Shown: positions 57,827 to 64,000 of the stretch, piece after piece
Layout of the letters: the number at the start of each line of letters is the position of its first letter
Position numbering within the stretch: position 1 is the first letter of the stretch
NCBI GenBank assembly: GCA_032622095.1
Contig: CP136066.1
Span: forward strand, 99,841,319-99,905,318
Direction of reading: 5' to 3'
DNA from: Siphonodentalium dalli
Lineage: Eukaryota > Mollusca > Scaphopoda > Gadilida > Siphonodentaliidae
DNA length: 64,000 nt
The notes under the pieces: generated by a model
What the model saw: the letters and a program-made list of their open reading frames with translations, nothing else
Told to the model about the DNA's origin: nothing
Database searches by the model: none
Program-made: the position numbers and the translations under genes

Positions 57827-59712
57827 CAAGAGGACATCGACAAGGTTGATGAGGGGAGGCCACCAACTGGTGAAGAATGCAAGGATGCAGATGAAGAACG
57901 GCAAGAGGACATCGACAAGGTTGATGAGGAGAGGCCACCAATTGGTGAAGAATGCAAGGATGTAGACGAACAGCAAGAGGACATCGACGAGGTTAATGAG
58001 GAGAGGCCACCGACTGGTGAAGAATGCAAGGATGCAGATGAACAACAAGAGGACATCGACGAGGTTAATGAGGAGAGGCCACCATCTGGTGAAGAATGCA
58101 AGGATGCAGATGAACAACAGCAAGAGGACATCGACATATTTGATGAGGAGAGGCCACCAACTGGTGAAGACTGCAAGGATATAGATGAACAGCAAGAGGG
58201 GGACATGGACGATGACGTTGATGACGTATGAAGTATATTCAAAGGGTGCGAAGAGGATCAGATACATTTCAAGCAGCAGTTTGAATTATGATGAACATGA
58301 TGAGAGGCCACTAGTTGTTGACGAATCCGAGGATTCTGGAGACGAACAAGAAGAGGACATGGACAAGGACGTTGATGGTGTGGCACCAGTGGATGAAGGA
58401 TCTCCAAAGGGTGCGAAGAGGATGAGATATGTTTCAAGTAGCAGTGGGACTTCTGATGACCAGATTGAAAAAAGAAGAAAAAATGTCCAGTGTTAAAGGT
58501 CCAAAGGTATTCACTCGCAAACTGGTAAAATCACATACAACATCCCACGGTGTTAAGAAAAAAAGGTCGTTTGTTTGGAACCAAGTTCATGCATGTAAAT
58601 TCTGCAAAAAAAAATAAGAACAAACTTTGCTAAACATGTAAAACAAGAGGGATCACAAATGTCAGCCTGAAATTCAGAATATCCTGAAAGTTTCAAAGGA
58701 AAGGGGTTTCGACACAAACATGTTAGAGCGATGTGGGACATTTTGAGGAACAAGGGTGACCATGTCAATAATATTGAAGTACTGTCAAAGGGAAGAGGTG
58801 AAGTCATTGTTTCCAGGCGACAACATGAAACATTTGATTTCTCCTGGTTGTTTCGCTTGGCTCAAATTGGACAGAACTATGTTTAGGCACCAGAAGTGTT
58901 GTCCAGCAATTATTCTGGAACAGACAGATGATTCACATGCAATAGCAAACGAATCACATGCGACAGCAAACGAACTGCGAGTTTGTAGCCTTGGTATGTC
59001 TCTGAGGTTAAATCCTGAAGCTAGCGATCTCCTTAAAAATGAATTTTCCTATTATGACAAATGTTGATGTTACAGCTCAATCACAAAATGACAACTTCAT
59101 AATTTCCCTTGGCAATATGTGGATCACCAAAAACTATTGGAAATCGTCTTAAAAGGAAATACTACACATCTAGAATGCGAGGGGCAGCACGGCTCCTAAT
59201 AATTGCTCGAAAACATGCAAACAAACCAAGCTACAAAATGAACGATTTTGTAATACCCGAACATTTTGATGATCTCGCCGCAGCAGCATTGATGACAGCC
59301 TCTCCAGATTTCGATGACATTGATGACATGAAGTCACCCTCTACTGCCATAAAATTAGGGTTTGATATCAAACGTATGGCAGCAGCCAAATGGGGTCAGG
59401 CCCTGATAGACAAGAATTATGCAGACAAGACAAATTGGAAGGATTTCTTCAAATTGATGGAATTGCAGTGGTCCATGAAGGTTACAAAATTCGCAACAAC
59501 CACTCTACAGTTGCGGAAATTCAATAAAAACAACCACTCCCAGACCCAAGTGATCTTGTAAACCTACAAGGTTACATCAAAGACCAGTTGAAATAATTTG
59601 ATTTGGATCTCAGGGATTTGTCTTCGACCTCTTACCAAAGGGTGTGTGAGTTGGCTGATACGAGACTGCTCCTCTACAACAAGAGACGTGCTGGAGAGAT
59701 TGAAGCAATCAG
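57827..59712 (+). pseudogene. tyrosine-recombinase-like gene, exon 1 (decayed N-terminal part)
   Basis: The frame from 57827 (just after an in-frame TAA at 57824) encodes an acidic repeat (five 24-25-residue units, 57851-58217). It then shifts near 58225 to the frame of 58240-58496 (YSKGAKRIRYISSSS and KGAKRMRYVSSSS, a duplicated module). Further shifts lead through CKFCKKK..TNFAKHVKQE (zinc-finger-like, ~58590-58650), LRNKGDHVNNIEVLSKGRGE (58745-58805), GCFAWLKLDRTMFRHQKCC (58848-58905) and GMSLRLNPEASDLLKNEF (58995-59048). The long clean segment 59118-59561 follows, then LADTRLLLYNKRRAGEIEAI (59653-59711) and a GTAATT donor. The motif order matches a family of ~1000-residue animal proteins that end in a tyrosine-recombinase-like domain (from memory). 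At least four frameshifts and two stops make exon 1 non-functional as assembled. Confidence 0.68.
57851..58217 (+). repeat. coding minisatellite, 72/75-bp units, acidic repeat
   Basis: Units start at 57851, 57926, 57998, 58070 and 58145, so the steps are 75, 72, 72 and 75 bp. Each encodes roughly EERPPTGEECKDADEQQEDI plus a short linker. Length changes are whole codons, which suggests that the array expanded while the frame was under selection. Long frames on the opposite strand (57700-58242, 57821-58267) are shadows. Confidence 0.8.
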
Positions 59713-60687
59713 GTAATTACTGTACTATCATATTTGCAGAAGAATGTTGCAAGACAACTTTAGTAAATAAGGTCTGGACCTCACCAAAGTGAGTCAAGAC
59801 GCAAAATAAAACAATTACAAAAAATCCGACAATGTACGATTTCCAGACATAGTGACAGTTCTGTATAGTATGTTTTATAGGTAAACTGTATAATAAAATA
59901 GCTTATTTGCATATGTATGAATACGATTATCTCAGATTATCTCCAGAAATTGTTCATGTTGGCACCGATATTCAAAATACGATAACTTTGGATTGGAACG
60001 AGGTATACCCCTGTTTTTTCTTTCTACGTAAAGCCCGTATCAACGTCTATCGAATGCAACAGATAACTAAAATATTATTTTTTCTGACATGAGACTGGTT
60101 TTGATATGGCCGGTCATATTTTGAATGTTGTTCACAGTTTCCTTTGCTCTTAAAGGTACGGTTGGCCTTGGCGGTGGGTATCCTGTGAAAATATTTCCAC
60201 CCGTCAAAAACCGCCACAAACAGAAAGAACAAAATGTAGACAGACTTTGTCCGTATACAAATAAGAAATATCGCATAAACAGTATGTTATTGTCATATCT
60301 TTGACCATTGTTATGTAAACAAAACCATAAAAAGTAACTTTTCTGGTGTTTGTTTATATTATGATGGTAAACATAAAGAGCGTTCTTTGTTGGTGAATTC
60401 CTGATATGGAACGAATAAAGAGCGTTTATGCCATTTGTGTGTGATTAGCCAACAGCATTGTGCTGTCTTCTGTAACACAATCAGGCTCTTGCTTAGGTAA
60501 AATATAGTAAATCTTTATGATAACATGCTGTTTACGCGATGGTCATGGTATATATGAACGAAACTGTATGCGTTTTAATGTTTTTCTGTTTACGGTGATT
60601 GGAACAAATATGAATATTTTCGACAACTAAGGCCTCACGTGCCTTTAATATTATTATCGTCATGTGTTAATTTATACATTGTTTCAG
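59713..60687 (+). other. intron 1 of the recombinase-like gene, with MITE
   Basis: It runs from the GTAATT donor at 59713 to the acceptor TTGTTTCAG ending at 60687. A full-length TTAA MITE (60154-60644) occupies half of it, close to the acceptor. The rest is AT-rich without features. Confidence 0.55.
60154..60644 (+). mobile_element. TTAA MITE in intron 1
   Basis: 491 bp bounded by TTAA at 60150-60153 and 60645-60648. It is nearly the same sequence as 53436-53930 and 61414-61906, so insertion was probably recent. The paired AAAGAGCGTT words are intact. Confidence 0.9.
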
Positions 60688-60811
60688 GGTTAAAGACTAT
60701 ATTGCACGACAAACAGGTGTATCTAATCTGGAATTATCAATGAGGACGTCCTTGAATAGTTTGGAAAAGAAATTGCTGGAAACACAGGAATTGATACAAG
60801 TTCGCGGCAAG
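60688..60811 (+). CDS. tyrosine-recombinase-like gene, exon 2
   Basis: Acceptor TTTCAG before 60688 and donor GTATAT after 60811. It joins exon 1 in phase (AG + G gives Arg). It encodes RVKDYIARQTG...SLNSLEKKLLETQELIQVRG K without stops. In the family this is the helical stretch that precedes the catalytic domain and ends in a 'RGKxxRxVPV' strand. Uninterrupted, unlike exon 1. Confidence 0.62.
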
Positions 60812-61361
60812 GTATATATCTAAAGCACCGGCAATCGTCAAACATTTGAAATGTTAGCAAGGGTTAAAAGCAACATGCACTTTCATGCATTTTATTGGTA
60901 GTTTGGTATTCGTATATTATTTTTAGTGAATAATGTGATGCCAATCATGCAGTTACAACTTACAAGTTATATAGTAATGATTTTCTGTGCATGCATATAT
61001 TATTAGCTAATGAACCTGATATGTTCCCAATGTAAAATATAGTTGACAAATTTCCCCCGCTAAATGATGTGAATGTTAATTAATCTTGTTGGTTAACACT
61101 ATTTAATAATAGCCCTGCAAGATTTAACGAAAGTTGTATGTTGCTTCGCATGAATGAGAATGCGAGGCTCTTTGAATTGTAACATCATTCTATCGCTCAA
61201 TGTTGTCGTCATATTTATATTAAAGTAATTATTTAATCAAAAGACATGCATTACAATAACTAAGTGCGAAGTGAAGCTCATTGCCAGTTATTATAAGCGC
61301 ATTGTTTTCAAAGTATTCATATTGATGTAGCTATAGTATGTTCTTTCATCCCTATTTTTAG
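60812..61361 (+). other. intron 2 of the recombinase-like gene
   Basis: 550 bp, AT-rich, GTATAT donor, acceptor CCTATTTTTAG. Nothing else is seen inside. Confidence 0.55.
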
Positions 61362-61985
61362 TATAATCGTGGTGTTCCAGTTATTGTGTCGGCAGACATG
61401 AAGGACGTTTTAAAGGTACGGTTGGCCTTGGCGGTGGGTATCCTGTGAAAATATTTCCACCCGTCAAAAACCGCCACAAACAGAAAGAACAACAAAACGT
61501 AGACAGACTTTGTTCGTATACAAATAAGAAATATCGCATAAACAGTATGTTATTGTCATATCTTTGACCATTGTTATGTAAACAAAGCATAAAAAGTTAC
61601 TTTTCTTGTTTTTGTTTATATTATGATGGTAAACATAAAGAGCGTTCTTTGTTGGTGAATTCCTGATATGGAACGAATAAAGAGCGTTTATGCCATTTGT
61701 GTGTGATTAGCCAGCAGCATTGTGCTGTCTTCTGTAACACAATCAGGCTCTTGCTCAGGTAAAATATAGTAAATCTTTATGATAACATGCTGTTTACGCG
61801 ATGGTCATGGTATATCTGAACGAAACTGTATGCGTTTTAATGTTTTTCTGTTTACGGTGATTGGAACAAATATGATTATTTTCGACAACTAAGGCCTCAC
61901 GTGCCTTTAAAGTTTCTGGCTAGTGCCAGCGTCAGGCAGAATGTTGGAAGGAGAACTTCAAACACATACTTATTTGCCTCATCTA
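61362..61985 (+). pseudogene. tyrosine-recombinase-like gene, exon 3, split by a MITE
   Basis: The exon begins YNRGVPVIVSADMKDVLK (61362-61413) and resumes after the MITE with KFLASASVRQNVGRRTSNTY and LFASS (61911-61985), followed by donor GTAAGT. The MITE (61414-61906) lies within the Leu-Lys codons and its TTAA duplication accounts exactly for the extra bases, so the pre-insertion exon was open. The sequence corresponds to the family's 'VPVLL..EMK..L' and 'N-YLFA' strands, early in the catalytic domain. With the insertion, the frame enters MITE sequence and stops, unless the MITE is spliced out. Confidence 0.65.
61414..61906 (+). mobile_element. TTAA MITE inserted in exon 3
   Basis: 493 bp, with TTAA at 61410-61413 and 61907-61910 forming a perfect 4-bp duplication. 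Ends AGGTACGGTTGGCC and GGCCTCACGTGCCT. Because the interrupted coding frame is recognisable, this copy proves that TTAA belongs to the target and fixes the element boundaries. Confidence 0.93.
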
Positions 61986-62343
61986 GTAAGTATTACAATT
62001 AAGATAAAGATCTGCATTGAATTTGAGATGAACTGTTATTCTTGCTTTCACACTGCCCATAATTTTGACAGCAGTTGTACCTCACAGACATTAACTATCA
62101 GGTATATTATGATCAATATGGCAACTTGTATATACGCGTGTTGAGCGTGAAAAAAAAAGATAAAATATGGAACTAATGGAATTGGTACTGAACATAGAAA
62201 ATTAGAAATCGAATAGTGTGCCTTGTGTATGGTGAATATTTTAACAATCACTAGTATATCCTGAACATTTATATTTATTTGGTCACTCACATACAATTGT
62301 CATGGTTTAGTACAGTTTGAGTAACACTTCCACTAAATTTCAG
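61986..62343 (+). other. intron 3 of the recombinase-like gene
   Basis: GTAAGT donor and AATTTCAG acceptor. Two antiparallel short frames (61923-62144, 62048-62296) are intronic noise. Confidence 0.55.
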
Positions 62344-62462
62344 GAGATGAAGTTATCAGAGCCTATGACAGTTTAAAAAGAATTTGCTGCGAAATCAAAC
62401 TGAAGCATCCAGAGAAGATCACGTCAGTGAATTTGAGAAAATATATGGCCATAATCACACAG
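62344..62462 (+). CDS. tyrosine-recombinase-like gene, exon 4
   Basis: AATTTCAG acceptor, GTGAGC donor, open throughout and in phase with exon 3. It encodes DEVIRAYDSLKRICC...KITSVNLRKYMAIITQ. The 'SVNLRKYMAIITQ' segment aligns with the 'L-RHT-AT' (box II) region of tyrosine recombinases, the Arg being the second catalytic arginine (inference from motif shape and from relatives that read '..KLRKHVATxSQ'). Confidence 0.65.
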
Positions 62463-62615
62463 GTGAGCAATACAATTTGTTTTAATTCTAAGACATGATC
62501 AATTTAATTGTTTGTTTTTACTAGGATAACTGATTATGAAACAAGTATTTGTTTATCTATTGTAAATACTTGAGTAAATCTAATATACTCAATCGCCCTA
62601 TCCATTATTTTTCAG
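62463..62615 (+). other. intron 4 of the recombinase-like gene
   Basis: 153-bp intron, GTGAGC to TTTTTCAG. Confidence 0.6.
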
Positions 62616-62780
62616 GCATTTTATCTGAGTCATCAACAACAGTCATGGATTACCAACTACCTGAGCCATTCAATGGACATTCACAAGATACATTACCGCA
62701 TGACATATAAAAAATGATGCTTCTACAGGAATTCAACCTCGTTGGAAAGTATGCGGGAAAGAAACTAGATGATATCAGGT
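62616..62780 (+). pseudogene. tyrosine-recombinase-like gene, exon 5 with nucleophile region
   Basis: From the acceptor TTTTTCAG it reads AFYLSHQQQSWITNYLSHSM, DIHKIHYRMTYKK and then TGA at about 62709. Relatives read '..GH-x4-H-x2-YYR', where the Tyr is the presumed nucleophile; His and Tyr are kept here although the Gly is Ser. One base out of frame the reading continues MLLQEFNLVGKYAGKKLDDI (about 62716-62777), the expected C-terminal tail, ending at a possible GTTTAA donor. A single frameshift in the TATAAAAAATGATG stretch therefore separates the catalytic end from the tail. Confidence 0.62.
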
Positions 62781-62930
62781 TTAATGGTTCGTAATAAGTT
62801 AATGTTTTATCAAGCTTTTTATAGAATACTACTACCTCAATTGTTACCGAGATATCGGTACTGATATTGAACCTGAGAAATGAAATTTCCTTGTATGATT
62901 GATTCGACGGTCAAACTAAAACAGTTAGAA

Positions 62931-62966
62931 AGTTGGAAAGTATGTAGGAAAGAAACTAGAATATAT
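62931..62966 (+). repeat. duplicated exon-5 fragment
   Basis: GTTGGAAAGTATGTAGGAAA, GAAACTAGA repeats 62741-62770 (GTTGGAAAGTATGCGGGAAA, GAAACTAGA) about 190 bp downstream. It ends where the following hairpin element begins. Confidence 0.8.
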
Positions 62967-62968
62967 AT

Positions 62969-63128
62969 GCCATCAACGTCGTTTTTCGGTTGATCTATGA
63001 GCCTATAGATCGATCAGTAGACGAATAACATACAGTATAATTCCGCAAAGTGGATTATACTAAGTATGTTATTCGTCTACTAATCGATCTTTTGGCTCAT
63101 AGATAAACCGATAAACGACGTTGATGGC
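62969..63128. mobile_element. hairpin MITE, ~66-bp arms
   Basis: GCCATCAACGTCGTTTTTCG, GTTGATCTATGAGCC...ACGAATAACATAC pairs with GTATGTTATTCGTCTACTAA, TCGAT...ATAAACGACGTTGATGGC. The loop (AGTATAATTCC..GGATTATACT) is itself self-complementary. The outer bases TATAT/TTATA are compatible with a TA target. Confidence 0.85.
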
Positions 63129-64000
63129 TTATAATTACAACGATAACACTTTATTTCAACTATCTACTATTAATCCATCTCAGAAAAATTAATTGCCAAA
63201 ACATGATTTTCCGTTGGACGATCTCCGAATTTGGTTGATGGTCCGAAAATAAATTGGCCGAAATTGTCAACGCGCAACTACACCAAGCAAACTTTCAGAA
63301 AATAAATATTTACACCTCAACTTCAATTTTCAGCAATAAACTATCCATGATAACAAAAATTACTTGTTTGGCTACGATTTAAGTTTAAAATGAGTCAATA
63401 ACAACCCAACAATTATCAACACACACAGAGTCGAATCCGAAGCGATTGGATAGCGATCTCCGGTACAATTATTAACTCCAGACTCCACTCTCCAGCCCGA
63501 TGGCCGATGTAATTTGTAAACAAATGCCATGACCACATCTAATGTTCTCGTGACAAATGCCATGTCATTACCATTGTTACGAAGCAGATAAATGTTAATT
63601 GGGTTGTAATCGGGTAACGCATTTTACTTATTTCCAATAAGATTATCCATGTTCATCAACCTGTTGATCACTCTGATTCATGATAATTTGTGTTCACAGT
63701 AACTATAACGTTGTCATGGACTCTCTTTCGAAAATTGGACAAATGAAAAACGCGGCACGAACTTTTAGTGTTCAGTCGAGCGTTACAAAAACATGAATAC
63801 GGCTGAAATGAACAGACATAAGTATAGTATAGTGTCCGCAAGAAGCCGAAACATGCAATATAGACATCAAATACTTTTTCAAATGTTTCTAGCATTGAGT
63901 TTTCGAGTTTTTTTTTTTCACTGAAATTCTTATGAAATTATCGTTCCGCGCTTTCACGTCATCCGGGGACGTCGTGAGGGGCGACGGCTATAGACTCGCC
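63129..64000. other. no gene seen
   Basis: AT-rich sequence with short antiparallel frames (63372-63563, 63668-63895 minus) and no recognised family. GC content rises in the last ~60 bases, which may herald another element or gene beyond the window. Confidence 0.45.

Noticed and set aside
57700-58267. 180- and 148-codon minus-strand frames
   Set aside because: They are antisense shadows of the acidic coding repeat; Ser/Leu-rich periodicity follows from the 72-bp unit.

Overview
The window is nuclear DNA of an animal, most likely a marine mollusc and probably a bivalve. This rests on the very high density of short non-autonomous transposons, Helitron ends sitting in TA microsatellites, many degenerate 'AAGATGGCCGC'-type repeat arrays, frequent ACATGTA words, and invertebrate-type retroelement and recombinase remnants. 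I see no bacterial operon, rRNA gene, CRISPR array or confident host gene. The sequence looks like accessory, transposon-rich chromatin, and nearly all the long open frames are accidental.

Region 1-20 kb: a retroelement 3' end, a LINE reverse-transcriptase tail (2.0-2.3 kb, minus strand), several hairpin or terminal-inverted-repeat MITEs (7.0, 7.4, 9.4, 10.7, 11.5, 13.4 kb), degenerate tandem families (6.1, 8.9, 14.7 kb), and a composite structure at 16.0-18.1 kb in which two inverted copies of a ~500-bp TTAA MITE flank another repeat.

Region 20-30 kb: a 5.27-kb giant palindrome (20916-26185) with ~1.8-kb near-identical arms and a minisatellite core. It interrupts the second copy of a local duplication, so the uninterrupted first copy reveals a 3-bp target duplication. 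It is followed by degenerate repeats, a Helitron remnant, a deleted TTAA MITE and a textbook TTAA/CCCTTT (piggyBac-like) MITE containing two mutually inverted palindromes.

Region 30-52 kb: three ~770-bp non-autonomous Helitrons head to tail at ~802-bp spacing. A fourth Helitron has its 3' terminal hairpin in triplicate. Also here are hairpin MITEs, a tRNA-derived SINE (39.7-40.0 kb), a 1.9-kb inverted-repeat element (42.6-44.5 kb), a second LINE reverse-transcriptase tail (46.7-47.3 kb) and various dispersed or tandem repeats.

Region 52-64 kb is the most interesting. From 52028 to 57038 lies a ~5-kb DNA transposon with 12-bp inverted ends and six subterminal copies of a near-palindromic GTCACGTACGTTACA motif. 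It holds, on the minus strand, a decayed gene for a transposase-like protein family that I recognise from animal genomes as 'uncharacterized' but cannot place in a named superfamily. Immediately downstream on the plus strand (57827-62800) is a five-exon, partly decayed gene resembling tyrosine recombinases. Its exon 1 has an acidic repeat and frameshifts, exons 2-5 are largely open with good splice sites, and exon 3 is split by a MITE flanked by perfect TTAA duplications. The last 0.9 kb holds a hairpin MITE and otherwise nothing I can name.

Coordinates of repeats are by eye. Family names are from memory and no search was run.
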